Shown here piece after piece: positions 8,512 to 16,660 of a stretch of 27,627 bases of DNA. The notes beneath the pieces were generated by a model. That model saw only the letters and a program-made list of their open reading frames with translations. It made no database searches and was not told where the DNA came from. Location: NCBI GenBank assembly GCA_000434915.1, contig FR882043.1:1-27627 (forward strand). Direction: 5' to 3'. Each line of letters starts with the position of its first letter. Position 1 is the stretch's first letter. The position numbers and the translations under genes are program-made. The stretch comes from Ruminococcus sp. CAG:563 (GTDB taxonomy: Bacteria; Bacillota; Clostridia; Oscillospirales; Acutalibacteraceae).

Positions 8512-8640
8512 CATTTTTTTGCAAATTTTCTGCATGAAATCATCAATTTTTTTGAATGGTTTTTGAAATACTCTTTTTTTCGCTGAAATGCTCCGTTTTT
8601 CTCATTCCAGCTCGTTTTTTACCGTCACAATAAATATTGA

Positions 8641-8672
8641 CAACCGGGAAACTTTTTACAGCTTCCCGGTTG
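8641..8672 (-). terminator. Putative terminator of the bifurcating oxidoreductase operon
   Basis: A perfect 10-bp stem (CAACCGGGAA with TTCCCGGTTG) has a 12-base loop and lies 34 bases after the oxidoreductase stop. On the minus strand the following sequence is T-rich but interrupted (TCAATATTTATTG), so efficiency is uncertain. Confidence 0.6.
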
Positions 8673-8705
8673 AAATTTGTATAAAAATTCAATGTTACAA
8701 ACCTT

Positions 8706-10733
8706 TTACAATGATTTTAAAGCACCCGTCGGACAGGCATCTGCACACTTGCGGCAGTTCATGCAGAATTCAACGGTCTCCGCCGAGTTAAATTCGGGCT
8801 TGATAACCGTAGTGAATCCACGTCCGACCAGTCCGAGAACGCCCTTTCCGACCTCCTCATCACAGACACGAACACAAAGATTGCAAAGAATACACTTGTT
8901 CTGATCTCTTTCAATGCAAACAAGCTTCTGCTCCTTGGGGCAGTTATGCTTATCGCCTGCAAAACGTTCGGGGTGAATGTCATATTGATTTGCATATCTT
9001 ATCAGCTTACAATCGTGATAATCGTGACAACCGCACTGTAGGCAGCGTTTTGCTTCGCTCATCGCCTGCTCGGGAGTAAAGCCGAGATTTATCTCATCAA
9101 AATCGTGCTTTCTCTCCTCGGGAGAGCGCTGCGGCATTCTCGCTCTTGCGCACTTTTCTCTATCGGCGAGATCTGCGGCAGTGACAGTCTTTTCGACAAC
9201 GAACGGCTTTTTGTAGCCGACGTTCTCTCCGTGGAGATACCCGTCAACAACCTCAGAAGCCTTCTGTGCTTCCCCGATCGCTTCGATTGCGATTGAAGCT
9301 CCTCTGTTCGTCGCATCGCCGACGGCAAAAATTCCGTCGATTGAGGTTCTGAACGACTTTTCATCTGCGGCAATGTTGCCTCTGTTCGTCAACTCAAGCT
9401 GTTCAAAGCCTTTTATATTTATCTTCTGGCCGATTGCCATGATAACAGTGTCAAGCTCAATAGTTTCAAACTCGCCCTCGATCGGAACAGGTCTGCGCCG
9501 TCCGCCTGCATCTGGCTCACCGAGCATCATTTTCTGAAGCTTAACAGCCTTCACTCTGCCGTTTTCGCCAATGATTTCCGACGGATTGCACAGAAATTTA
9601 TAGATTACTCCCTCTTCCTCTGCCTCGTCTATCTCAACCTTTTCGGCCGGCATTTCGGCTCTCGTTCTTCTGTAGATAACATAAACCTCTTCCGCACCGA
9701 GTCTTACAGCCGAGCGACAGGCGTCCATAGCCGTGTTGCCGCCGCCGATAACAGCCACCTTCTTGCCGATATCAACCGGGTTTTTCATCGCAACCGAACG
9801 CAGAAAATCAATTCCGCCGAGCACACCGTCAAGGCCTTCGCCCTCAACGCCCATTGAACTGCTCGTCCATGCGCCGATTGCAACTATAACCGCATCGTGG
9901 CTTTTCCTTATCTCGTCAAGTGTAATGTCGTTACCGATTTTTACATTTTTTTTCATCTCGACACCAAGCTCTTCGATCGAGGCGATCTCAGCGTCAAGAA
10001 CTTCTTTTGGAAGTCTATACTGCGGAATTCCGTATCTGAGCATACCGCCCATCTTCGGCATAGCGTCATAAATCTTAACCTTGTGACCCTTGACGGCAAG
10101 GAAATATGCCGCAGTCAGTCCTGCGGGACCTCCGCCGATTACAGCGACCGTCTTTCCGCTTGCTTTTTTAACCTCAGGCATAAACTTGTTGCCCGATTTC
10201 AAATCCTCATCGGCGGCAAAGCTCTTGAGAAAAGCGATTGAAATCGGCTCTTCAACAAGCTTTCTGCGGCAGGCAGTCTCGCACGGGTGCGGACAAACTC
10301 GGCCGATTGAAGCCGGGAGAGGAACTCTGTCCTTAACAAGCTCGACCGCTTCCCTGAATTTACCCTCTGCAATAAGCTTGACATAGCCCTGACAGTCCGT
10401 TCCGGCAGGACAGTTGAGAGAGCAAGGACCTTTGCAGTCGCCAGTATGGTCGGAAATAAGCAATTCAAGCGCAATTTTTCTCGACTGACGCACTCTCGGA
10501 GTATCTGTCCTGATAACCATTCCGTCCGATGCAATCGTAGCGCAAGCTCTGAGAAGCTTCGGAATATTCTCAGCTTCAACAACGCAGAGTCCGCATGCGC
10601 CGTAAGCCTTGATCTCATCAATATAGCAAAGCGTCGGAATCTCGATATTATTATCACGGGCAATTTGAAGGATTGTCTGACCCTTTTCGGCGATCAGCTC
10701 TTTGCCGTCTATCGTAACCTTAATTTTATCCAT
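8706..10733 (-). CDS. NAD(P)H-binding FAD oxidoreductase with ferredoxin domains, GltD/NfnB-like (StnA-like)
   Basis: Probable NADPH/ferredoxin module of an electron-bifurcating complex. Residues 1-78 are a [2Fe-2S] ferredoxin domain (Cys36, Cys47, Cys50, Cys64). HTGDC at 96-100 is the His-Cys [4Fe-4S] ligand set seen in NuoG and hydrogenases. Then comes a GltD/NfnB-type unit with N-terminal Fe-S cysteines (GRVCPHPCETACRR), the FAD Rossmann motif AVIGGGPAGLTAA and the NAD(P) motif AVIGGGNTAMDA. The C-terminus has two [4Fe-4S] clusters (CILCNLCVRVC and CMNCRKCADACP). No [FeFe]-hydrogenase H-cluster domain is present. It follows NuoF-like and NuoE-like genes by 12 bases or less. The architecture resembles what I recall of the Sporomusa-type Nfn (Stn) transhydrogenase; a formate dehydrogenase or hydrogenase partner is a less likely alternative. 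Confidence 0.85.
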   Translation of the reverse strand: MDKIKVTIDGKELIAEKGQTILQIARDNNIEIPTLCYIDEIKAYGACGLCVVEAENIPKLLRACATIASDGMVIRTDTPRVRQSRKIALELLISDHTGDCKGPCSLNCPAGTDCQGYVKLIAEGKFREAVELVKDRVPLPASIGRVCPHPCETACRRKLVEEPISIAFLKSFAADEDLKSGNKFMPEVKKASGKTVAVIGGGPAGLTAAYFLAVKGHKVKIYDAMPKMGGMLRYGIPQYRLPKEVLDAEIASIEELGVEMKKNVKIGNDITLDEIRKSHDAVIVAIGAWTSSSMGVEGEGLDGVLGGIDFLRSVAMKNPVDIGKKVAVIGGGNTAMDACRSAVRLGAEEVYVIYRRTRAEMPAEKVEIDEAEEEGVIYKFLCNPSEIIGENGRVKAVKLQKMMLGEPDAGGRRRPVPIEGEFETIELDTVIMAIGQKINIKGFEQLELTNRGNIAADEKSFRTSIDGIFAVGDATNRGASIAIEAIGEAQKASEVVDGYLHGENVGYKKPFVVEKTVTAADLADREKCARARMPQRSPEERKHDFDEINLGFTPEQAMSEAKRCLQCGCHDYHDCKLIRYANQYDIHPERFAGDKHNCPKEQKLVCIERDQNKCILCNLCVRVCDEEVGKGVLGLVGRGFTTVIKPEFNSAETVEFCMNCRKCADACPTGALKSL

Positions 10734-10745
10734 TCAAATCACCTC

Positions 10746-12491
10746 TCAATCTACCTTAACCGCACCGAATCGGCATACGCTTACGCATGAGCCGCATTTG
10801 ATGCACTTGTCCGGGTCTATCCTGTGTACCGACTTGACCTCGCCCGAAATCGCATTAGCCGGACATTTCTTTGCGCAAAGCGTACAGCCACGGCACTTGT
10901 CGGCATCAATGGTGTATGTCAAAAGGTCGGGACAGCTCTTTGCGGGACATTTTTTGTCGTTTATATGAGCCTCATACTCATTTCTGAAATACTTAATTGT
11001 TGTCAGAACGGGGTTCGGAGCTGTCTGACCGAGACCGCAGAGGGCACCGTCCTTGATAGAGTAGCAAAGCTCCTCAAGAAGCTCTATATCGCCGTCTCTG
11101 CCCTCGCCCTTAACGATTCTGTTGAGAATTTCAAGCATCCTCTTTGTTCCGATTCGGCAATGAATGCACTTGCCGCAGGACTCCTTGGCCGTAAAATCGA
11201 GGAAAAACTGCGCCATGCTTACCATGCAGGTCGTCTCGTCCATTACAACCATTCCGCCCGAGCCCATGATTGCGCCCGTTGCGCCGAGTGCCTTATAGTC
11301 AATAACCGTATCAAGCAAATCGGCAGGTATACAGCCGCCCGACGGACCGCCCATCTGAACCGCCTTGAACTTCTTGCCGTTCTTGATTCCGCCGCCGATG
11401 TCAAAAATAACATCTCTGAGCGTTTTGCCCATAGGGATCTCAACAAGGCCGCCTTTTTTGATTTTACCAGTGAGAGCAAACACCTTTGTGCCCTTGCTGC
11501 CCTCGGTTCCCATTGCGGCAAAGGCCTCGCCGCCGTTGAGAATAATCCATGAAACATTGGCAAAGGTCTCAACATTGTTGATGTTCGACGGCTTGTACCA
11601 GTAACCCGACTGAGCCGGGAACGGCGGCTTAAGTCTCGGCATACCTCTCTCACCCTGGAGAGATTCGATAAGAGCCGTTTCCTCGCCGCAGACAAACGCT
11701 CCTGCACCGGCTTTGATTCTCATCTTGCAAGAGAAGCCTGTTCCCATTATATTTTCTCCGAGGAATCCCCTTTCCTCGGCCTGTTTAATCGCCTCTTTGA
11801 GTCGTTCGATTGCAAGCGGATATTCGGCACGGACATAAACTACGGCTTCCTTTGCACCGATGGCATATGCACCGATAAGCATACCCTCAATCAGGTTATG
11901 CGGATCGCTCTCGATAACGGCTCTGTCCATGAATGCGCCGGGATCTCCCTCGTCGGCATTACAGATAAGATACTTTGTCTCGCCCTGCGACTGTCTTGCG
12001 GCGTTCCACTTGAACCACGTCGGGAAGCCTGCACCGCCACGTCCGGCAAGACCCGAAACCTTGATTTCTTCAATAACTTCTTCCGGCGTCATTGTTTTGA
12101 GCACCTTTTCGAGTGCCTTATAGCCGTCCTCGGCCGTGTACTCATCAATAACCTCGGGATTAATAATTCCGCAGTGACGCAGTGCAATTCTTGTCTGCTT
12201 CTCAAGGAAAAGCTTGTCGTCATCGGAAATTTCAATATCATTAACGGCATTTTCATCACCGTTTACATATGCGATAATCTTTTCGGCGTCCTCGGGCTGC
12301 ACCTTGACAAGACGCTTTTTCAATTCGCCGCCGTCATAAATATCGACGATCGGCTCAAGGAAGCACATGCCGATACAGCCTGTAACGGTCAGCGTTGAAG
12401 CCGTTGAACCGATAAGCTTCCCGATTGCCGAATAAACCTTTGCAGCGCCTGCGGCAATTCCGCAGCTGCCTTCGCCTACAACAATTTTCAT
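10746..12491 (-). CDS. NADH-binding flavoprotein subunit, NuoF/HydB-like (StnB-like)
   Basis: NADH:FMN module and likely bifurcation site of the complex. The N-terminus is a thioredoxin-like domain (GEGSCGIAAGA, later TGCIGMCFLEP). The NuoF core follows, with the FMN/NADH motif GRGGAGFPTWFKW near residue 150 and AGAGAFVCGEETALIESLQG. The [4Fe-4S] ligands are ESCGKCIHCRIGT plus a later Cys. The C-terminus has a 2[4Fe-4S] ferredoxin domain (CRGCTLCAKKCP and CIKCGSCVSVC). At 581 residues it matches HydB-type subunits rather than the shorter respiratory NuoF. The ribosome site GGAGGAGGG overlaps the end of the NuoE-like gene, so translation is coupled. Confidence 0.93.
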   Translation of the reverse strand: MKIVVGEGSCGIAAGAAKVYSAIGKLIGSTASTLTVTGCIGMCFLEPIVDIYDGGELKKRLVKVQPEDAEKIIAYVNGDENAVNDIEISDDDKLFLEKQTRIALRHCGIINPEVIDEYTAEDGYKALEKVLKTMTPEEVIEEIKVSGLAGRGGAGFPTWFKWNAARQSQGETKYLICNADEGDPGAFMDRAVIESDPHNLIEGMLIGAYAIGAKEAVVYVRAEYPLAIERLKEAIKQAEERGFLGENIMGTGFSCKMRIKAGAGAFVCGEETALIESLQGERGMPRLKPPFPAQSGYWYKPSNINNVETFANVSWIILNGGEAFAAMGTEGSKGTKVFALTGKIKKGGLVEIPMGKTLRDVIFDIGGGIKNGKKFKAVQMGGPSGGCIPADLLDTVIDYKALGATGAIMGSGGMVVMDETTCMVSMAQFFLDFTAKESCGKCIHCRIGTKRMLEILNRIVKGEGRDGDIELLEELCYSIKDGALCGLGQTAPNPVLTTIKYFRNEYEAHINDKKCPAKSCPDLLTYTIDADKCRGCTLCAKKCPANAISGEVKSVHRIDPDKCIKCGSCVSVCRFGAVKVD

Positions 12492-12493
12492 TT

Positions 12494-12976
12494 TCAGCCC
12501 TCCTCCTTAAGCTTGCGGAGAATCTCAACAGTCTTTGACGGGGTGAGACTTCCGTAGGTTTCGCCGTTTATCATCATAACGGGAGAAAGACTGCAGCAGC
12601 CGAGACATGCAACATTTTTAAGCGTAAAAAGTCCGTCGTCCGTAGTTTCGCCGTCGGAAATACCAAGCTCCTGAGTTATGGCAGCCTCGATTCTCTGTGA
12701 ACCGTTGACATGGCACGCCGTACCCTGGCAGAGCATGATAAGATATTTGCCGACAGGCTTGAGTCTGAACTGAGAATAGAACGTTGCAACGCCCATAACC
12801 TTGGCCGGAGAAACGCCTATCCTCTCGGCAATGCAATAAAGCACATCGGTCGGAAGATAGCCGTAGATGTCCTGAGCATGCTGAAGAATGGTAATCAAGC
12901 TGCCCTCTGTATCGCCGTACTCGTCAAGCACAGGCTTAATAAGCGACAAATCGCTTTTTTTGCAGCAGCAATTCAT
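12494..12976 (-). CDS. Thioredoxin-like [2Fe-2S] subunit, NuoE/HydC-like (StnC-like)
   Basis: Small electron-transfer subunit of the oxidoreductase. The helical N-terminal part (SLITILQHAQDIYGYLP, then GVATFYSQFRLKP) is typical of NuoE. The [2Fe-2S] ligands are visible as CQGTAC and CLGCC. The frame is open to an ATG at 12991, but only the ATG at 12976 has a good ribosome site (GGGGGT, eight bases upstream), so I use it; the protein is then 160 residues and starts MNCCCKK. The run of Cys at the N-terminus is unusual. It is the first gene of the three-gene operon, with a strong promoter just upstream. Confidence 0.93.
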   Translation of the reverse strand: MNCCCKKSDLSLIKPVLDEYGDTEGSLITILQHAQDIYGYLPTDVLYCIAERIGVSPAKVMGVATFYSQFRLKPVGKYLIMLCQGTACHVNGSQRIEAAITQELGISDGETTDDGLFTLKNVACLGCCSLSPVMMINGETYGSLTPSKTVEILRKLKEEG

Positions 12977-13011
12977 TTGCACAACCCCCATTTTATAGCT
13001 GAATTTTTATA

Positions 13012-13040
13012 ATTTTAACATATTTAAAGATAATTATCAA
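13012..13040 (-). promoter_or_regulatory. Sigma-A promoter of the oxidoreductase operon
   Basis: The -35 TTGATA (13040-13035), a 17-base spacer and the -10 TAAAAT (13017-13012), preceded by an extended TGT, are on the minus strand. They lie about 35 bases before the NuoE-like start codon. Confidence 0.8.
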
Positions 13041-13062
13041 CAACGTTTTATTAAAAATCAAA

Positions 13063-13103
13063 GGAAAAAACAGCCGTCTCAAAGTTAATTTGAAACAGCT
13101 GTT
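13063..13103 (-). terminator. Intrinsic terminator of the phosphodiester-glycosidase-like gene
   Basis: On the minus strand a 15-bp stem with two G-U pairs (arms at 13089-13103 and 13069-13083) and a 5-base loop is followed directly by a run of six T. It lies 16 bases past the stop codon of the gene at 13119. Confidence 0.9.
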
Positions 13104-13118
13104 AATATTATTAATTAA

Positions 13119-14219
13119 TCAGAAGCCCATGATATCGGCTGCTCTGCAAAGTTTGTTGTCACCGGGTCTGTTAACAACGCCATAGCCCTTGATATACATT
13201 GAAGCACAATGTCCGCCGTTTTCCCAAAAAGCGTTTTGAACGCCCATCTCCTGCATAATATCGCAAAGATATCCTCTGCCGAAGCCCTCGCTGATTGCAA
13301 CTACATATGTGTTTGCGTCGATTTGACCGATAAGTGTATGGTCGTTATAGAAATGCTTTGAATAATTATCCGCCTTCGTGTCTCTCTCGTTCCACATCGG
13401 AGCAAGAACGCCGCCGTCAACATAATACGGCTCACCGTTCCAAAGCACAGGATAAGTGTATCCGACGGAAGTGATAACACCGCTGTTGATAAGTGACTGA
13501 GCGTTGTCCTTTCCAACCAAAACAGGATATTCCCACTTACCGTCCTTCGTCATAGTGAGAGACGGAGTGGCGTCAACCGCCTGAGCAATCTTCGAGCCTT
13601 TGATTACCGTTCCGTTTGTCGAATCGTCAGCGGAATTATAAAAGCCCTTGAAGCTCTCCTTATCATGATTACACATCTCTCCGTTAACCGAGAAAGTGAG
13701 ATTATTGAACTTTGAAAGGTTCGCTATAGAGTCAACCGTTTTGCCTGTTGAAAGAATTGAAGCATAGGATTTGAAGCCCGAAGCAGGGCCTTTTATAACC
13801 GCAACATAGGCATAGCGTGTTGCACCGTTAAGGTTAAGCTTGATTTTCTCGGCATTAACCTTCATTTTTCCGTTGCTTGCCGACCATCTGCTGACAGATG
13901 TTTTACCTGCAAAAAGCTTTGACGGCTGAGGATTTTCTTTCCGAGCCTTTGTTTTAACTTCAGCCTTTGTTGTTTTGCCGGCCTTGGTTGCCTTTTTGCT
14001 CTCAACGGCCTTCTGAGTTTTCACATTTTCAAGCGAAATAGGCAGTGCCGTTACAGCCTCGGTCGTTGTCGTTTTTACCGTTGTTGTAACGACCGAAGAA
14101 GCAGTTGTTTCCGCCGAAGCGTCCGTCGTCACGGCCTTATAAGCGACTGCACCCGAAACGGGAGCGACAACGGCAACCGAAAGAGCGATTCCGATTATGG
14201 TTTTTGATATCTTATTCAT
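13119..14219 (-). CDS. Secreted phosphodiester glycosidase (NAGPA) family protein
   Basis: Likely an exported hydrolase acting on glycan phosphodiesters. A signal peptide (MNKISKTIIGIALSVAVVAP, SGAVA) is followed by a Thr-rich and then a Lys-rich segment to about residue 105. The catalytic-type domain shows family features: NGEMCNHD in place of the usual NGxFF, a VGYTYPVLWNGEPYY segment, GQIDANTYVVAISEGFGRG, and the C-terminal block ENGGHCASMYIKGYGVVNRP. The usual DGGGSS is replaced by ENGGHCAS, so activity may differ from characterised members. An in-frame TTG at 14222 precedes the ATG at 14219; the ATG has GGGGG seven bases upstream. It is a single gene with its own promoter and terminator. 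Confidence 0.8.
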   Translation of the reverse strand: MNKISKTIIGIALSVAVVAPVSGAVAYKAVTTDASAETTASSVVTTTVKTTTTEAVTALPISLENVKTQKAVESKKATKAGKTTKAEVKTKARKENPQPSKLFAGKTSVSRWSASNGKMKVNAEKIKLNLNGATRYAYVAVIKGPASGFKSYASILSTGKTVDSIANLSKFNNLTFSVNGEMCNHDKESFKGFYNSADDSTNGTVIKGSKIAQAVDATPSLTMTKDGKWEYPVLVGKDNAQSLINSGVITSVGYTYPVLWNGEPYYVDGGVLAPMWNERDTKADNYSKHFYNDHTLIGQIDANTYVVAISEGFGRGYLCDIMQEMGVQNAFWENGGHCASMYIKGYGVVNRPGDNKLCRAADIMGF

Positions 14220-14251
14220 CAAAATACCCCCACATCAATTTATACGAACAA

Positions 14252-14280
14252 ATAATACCATTAAAGAAAATAAATGTCAA
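14252..14280 (-). promoter_or_regulatory. Sigma-A promoter of the NAGPA-like gene
   Basis: A perfect -35 TTGACA (14280-14275), a 17-base spacer and a -10 TATTAT (14257-14252) lie in the gap after the glycerophosphodiesterase stop, about 33 bases before the start codon. Confidence 0.85.
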
Positions 14281-14286
14281 GAAAAA

Positions 14287-15042
14287 TTACAGCTCTTCTA
14301 TAATCTTCTTTGCAACATTCGGCACATCGGTGATAACGCCGTCAACACCCATTTCAACAAGTCTTTTTATGTCTCTCTCCTTGTTGACCGTCCATGAATT
14401 GACTGCCATACCGTTTTTATGGGCATTTTCAACCAGCTGCTTATCGACAAGCCAAAGATACGGGTGCAAAGCGTCTGCGCCGATACATTTGGCAAAATCA
14501 ACCTCTTTGCCGTAAATTCTTAAAAAGTTCGGACTGTTCGGACTGTAAAGAAAGCCTGTCTTACAGTTCTCGTCAACGTCCTTGCATATTGTCAATGCGA
14601 TAGGGTCAAAGCTTGAAATAAGAAGCTTTTTGAAAAGGCCGTGAGCTTTAACCATATTTATTGTTTTCGGCACAACGGAATAATCTTTATTTTTCGGCGG
14701 TTTAATTTCAATATTAAGCACCTTTAGATCGGCCTTTTCGCAAAGGTGCAGGAACTCCTCAAGCGTCGGGATTTTCGTACCCTTGTAAGCTCTGTGGAAA
14801 TACGAACCGAAATCAAGCGTCTTTAAATAATCAAGCGTTTGATTTGCAATAAGGCCCTTCCCGTTCGAGGTCTCATCAATAGTATAATTATGGCAGATTA
14901 CCGGAACTCCGTCAAAAGTCAGGTGAACGTCCGTTTCAAAGCCGTCGGCATGAAAATCAATGGATTTTCTGAAAGCCGGCAAAGTGTTCTGCGGTGCGAT
15001 TTTATTTGAACCTCGATGCGAAATAACATTACAAACAGCCAT
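14287..15042 (-). CDS. Glycerophosphodiester phosphodiesterase
   Basis: Hydrolyses glycerophosphodiesters to glycerol 3-phosphate and an alcohol. The GDPD TIM-barrel signature is complete at the N-terminus: ISHRGSNKIAPQNTLPAF with catalytic His, Arg and Asn; GFETDVHLTFDGVPVICHN with the metal-binding Glu/Asp and second His; and later LNIEIKPP. The 251 residues with no signal peptide suggest a cytoplasmic enzyme. The ATG at 15042 is preferred over the one at 15048 because GGAGG lies seven bases before the former and abuts the latter. A divergent promoter region separates it from the EamA transporter. Confidence 0.94.
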   Translation of the reverse strand: MAVCNVISHRGSNKIAPQNTLPAFRKSIDFHADGFETDVHLTFDGVPVICHNYTIDETSNGKGLIANQTLDYLKTLDFGSYFHRAYKGTKIPTLEEFLHLCEKADLKVLNIEIKPPKNKDYSVVPKTINMVKAHGLFKKLLISSFDPIALTICKDVDENCKTGFLYSPNSPNFLRIYGKEVDFAKCIGADALHPYLWLVDKQLVENAHKNGMAVNSWTVNKERDIKRLVEMGVDGVITDVPNVAKKIIEEL

Positions 15043-15081
15043 TTTCATTCCTCCAAAACAAATTCCGATTTTTCATGAAAT

Positions 15082-15109
15082 ATTATACCACATCCGGAAA
15101 AAAAATCAA
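15082..15109 (-). promoter_or_regulatory. Promoter of the glycerophosphodiesterase
   Basis: An extended -10 TGGTATAAT (core 15087-15082) with a weaker -35 TTGATT (15109-15104) at 16 bases is on the minus strand. It lies close to the divergent promoter at 15118. Confidence 0.7.
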
Positions 15110-15117
15110 ATATTTAT

Positions 15118-15146
15118 TTGACATATCCTCATCCGGCTGATAAAAT
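15118..15146 (+). promoter_or_regulatory. Promoter of the EamA-family transporter
   Basis: A perfect -35 TTGACA (15118-15123), a 17-base spacer and a -10 TAAAAT (15141-15146) lie about 77 bases before the start codon. Confidence 0.85.
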
Positions 15147-15223
15147 GTATATTCGTGGGCTGCAATATGAATCGATGCTATCGTTGCTCACACGGCAGTT
15201 CAAATTGAAAGGAATCCTATCCA

Positions 15224-16156
15224 ATGGCAAACAAGAAGAAAATAATCGGTCCGATTCTGCTTATCAGCGCAGCAATAATTTGGGGTCTTTCGTTCGTTGC
15301 GCAGAAGCAGGGAATGGATTATGTCGGCGGCTTTACGTTTAACGGAATCCGAAGCCTTTTGGGCGGAATCGTGCTCCTGCCTGTTATTCTTTTCCGAAGC
15401 GTAAAGAATAAAAACAACATTAAGCTCTCCCCCGCCGAGAAAAAATCAAGCCGTAAGGACAACATAAAAGGAATTCTTATCGTCGGTACAATGCTTTGCA
15501 TCGGCTCAAACCTCCAGCAGTTCGCCTTCGACTATATCGAACCGGGCAAGGTCGGATTCATCACGGCTTTGTACATGCTGCTTGTGCCGCTGATTTCATT
15601 CATAATATATAAAAAGAAACAGCCCTTCACGACGTGGCTCGGAGTTTTCCTCGGCGTCGGCGGACTGTATATGATTTGTATGGGCGGCTCATCCTCATTC
15701 GGACTCGGCAAAGGGGAAATTCTTGCACTGCTTTGCTCAATAGCATTTGCATTGCACATTATTGTTATTGACAAATACGCTTCAAAGATTGATGCAATAG
15801 TTCTTTCCTGCGGCCAGTACATGATAACAGGTGTAATTTCGTGCATTCTCATGTTCATCTTCGAAAAGCCGAGCATAGACGGAATCATGCAGGCCGCAAT
15901 CCCGATTCTCTACGCCGGTATAATGAGCTGCAGCTGTGCGTTCACGTTCCAGATCATCGGTCAGAAATATACCGAGCCGACCCTTGCGAGCATGCTGCTT
16001 TGCACCGAATCCGTTTTCTCTGTCATTTTCTCGTTCATCATTCTCGGCGAGCGCATGACGGTTATTGAGTATATCGGCTGTGCGGTAATGTTCACGGCGA
16101 TAATCATTGCCCAGCTGCCTGCGAAGAAGCATTCGGAAACTCAAAGCCATGAATGA
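15224..16156 (+). CDS. EamA/DMT-family transporter
   Basis: Ten-helix drug/metabolite-type exporter or permease of unknown substrate. The two EamA repeats are visible. The first starts IIGPILLISAAIIWGLSFVA and includes NGIRSLLGGIVLLPVILF. The second runs GEILALLCSIAFALHIIVID to LLCTESVFSVIFSFIILGER, ending MTVIEYIGCAVMFTAIIIAQ. At 310 residues it is the normal family length, with a short polar C-terminal tail (KKHSETQSHE). An AAAGGA site precedes the ATG. The last 53 bases overlap the 3' end of the convergent DUF4830 gene. Confidence 0.93.
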   Translation: MANKKKIIGPILLISAAIIWGLSFVAQKQGMDYVGGFTFNGIRSLLGGIVLLPVILFRSVKNKNNIKLSPAEKKSSRKDNIKGILIVGTMLCIGSNLQQFAFDYIEPGKVGFITALYMLLVPLISFIIYKKKQPFTTWLGVFLGVGGLYMICMGGSSSFGLGKGEILALLCSIAFALHIIVIDKYASKIDAIVLSCGQYMITGVISCILMFIFEKPSIDGIMQAAIPILYAGIMSCSCAFTFQIIGQKYTEPTLASMLLCTESVFSVIFSFIILGERMTVIEYIGCAVMFTAIIIAQLPAKKHSETQSHE

Positions 16157-16607
16157 AGCCGTTCTGCTCTATCGACGAGATATCTCCGCCGATAACGGCT
16201 CCGTCATAAACCAATAATGTTGCCCTGATATATCCGCTGTCGGCAGGATAATCGGGGTAATTTTTTACCTCAAAAATCCACTTCTTAGCCCTAAAGCCCT
16301 TGTAAGGTTCAAGGTCAAGTCCCTGGTTTTTCTGAATCACATTGTATGCTTCATATGTATCGTTGAACTCAGACGGAATAATCACCTCCCTGACCTCGAC
16401 AGGCTCCTCGTTGACCGACCAGCCGAATTGAGAGAGGAAGGAAATGCAGTCCGAGGCGGTTTTCGCCTTGTAATTAATCGCTCCGTCATTTACGACGGGC
16501 TTTTTTCTGCCGCTAAGGGCAAGCGTTCCGGCTATCAGAACACAGATAACAACGCAAAGAGCAATAATCAGCTTGGGCTTGTTCGCCTTGAAAGAAAATA
16601 CAAACAT
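16104..16607 (-). CDS. DUF4830-type membrane-anchored protein
   Basis: Function unknown. One N-terminal transmembrane helix (KLIIALCVVICVLIAGTLAL) anchors a small extracytoplasmic domain with the pattern CISFLSQFGWSV, EVIIPSEFNDTYEAYNVIQK, LEPYKGF and VYDGAVIGGDISSIEQNGF, which I recognise as DUF4830 of Clostridia. The ribosome site GGAGG is eight bases before the ATG, but it is also the 3' arm of a perfect 12-bp inverted repeat. The gene lies 60 bases downstream of the phosphodiesterase gene on the same strand and overlaps the convergent transporter gene by 53 bases at its 3' end. Confidence 0.8.
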   Translation of the reverse strand: MFVFSFKANKPKLIIALCVVICVLIAGTLALSGRKKPVVNDGAINYKAKTASDCISFLSQFGWSVNEEPVEVREVIIPSEFNDTYEAYNVIQKNQGLDLEPYKGFRAKKWIFEVKNYPDYPADSGYIRATLLVYDGAVIGGDISSIEQNGFIHGFEFPNASSQAAGQ

Positions 16608-16613
16608 AGAAAT

Positions 16614-16660
16614 AACCTCCGTTTATCAGCTAATTTAATTTATGCCTTTAAACGGAGGTT
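16614..16660 (-). promoter_or_regulatory. Inverted repeat covering the DUF4830 ribosome site
   Basis: AACCTCCGTTTA (minus strand, 16660-16649) pairs perfectly with TAAACGGAGGTT (16625-16614), enclosing 23 bases. The second arm contains the GGAGG ribosome site of the DUF4830 gene. In mRNA this would be a ribosome-site-masking hairpin. No T-run follows, so it is not an ordinary terminator. Confidence 0.65.

Larger units (their letters stand above)
8398..8705. other. Non-coding stretch between the pot operon and the oxidoreductase operon
   Basis: No credible gene is present. From left to right it holds the potA leader, including a small TACCG/CGGTA hairpin at 8416-8429 just upstream of the ribosome site, the pot promoter, A/T-rich DNA, and a terminator hairpin at 8641-8672 for the operon to the right. 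Confidence 0.6.

Noticed and set aside
8706..10733. [FeFe]-hydrogenase or NuoG subunit
   Set aside because: The [2Fe-2S] and His-Cys domains suggest it at first, but the H-cluster domain is missing and a GltD/NfnB flavoprotein unit takes its place.
10824..11552. Plus-strand open frame of 242 codons opposite the NuoF-like gene
   Set aside because: It is a shadow of a well-supported gene with complete flavin and Fe-S motifs; its own composition shows no recognisable domain.
12977..12991. Upstream ATG of the NuoE-like gene
   Set aside because: No ribosome site precedes it, and its first codons contain the GGGGGT site that serves the next ATG.
15118..15342. Plus-strand ORF beginning at the promoter upstream of the EamA transporter
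   Set aside because: It overlaps the -35/-10 boxes and the true transporter start in another frame and has no ribosome site.
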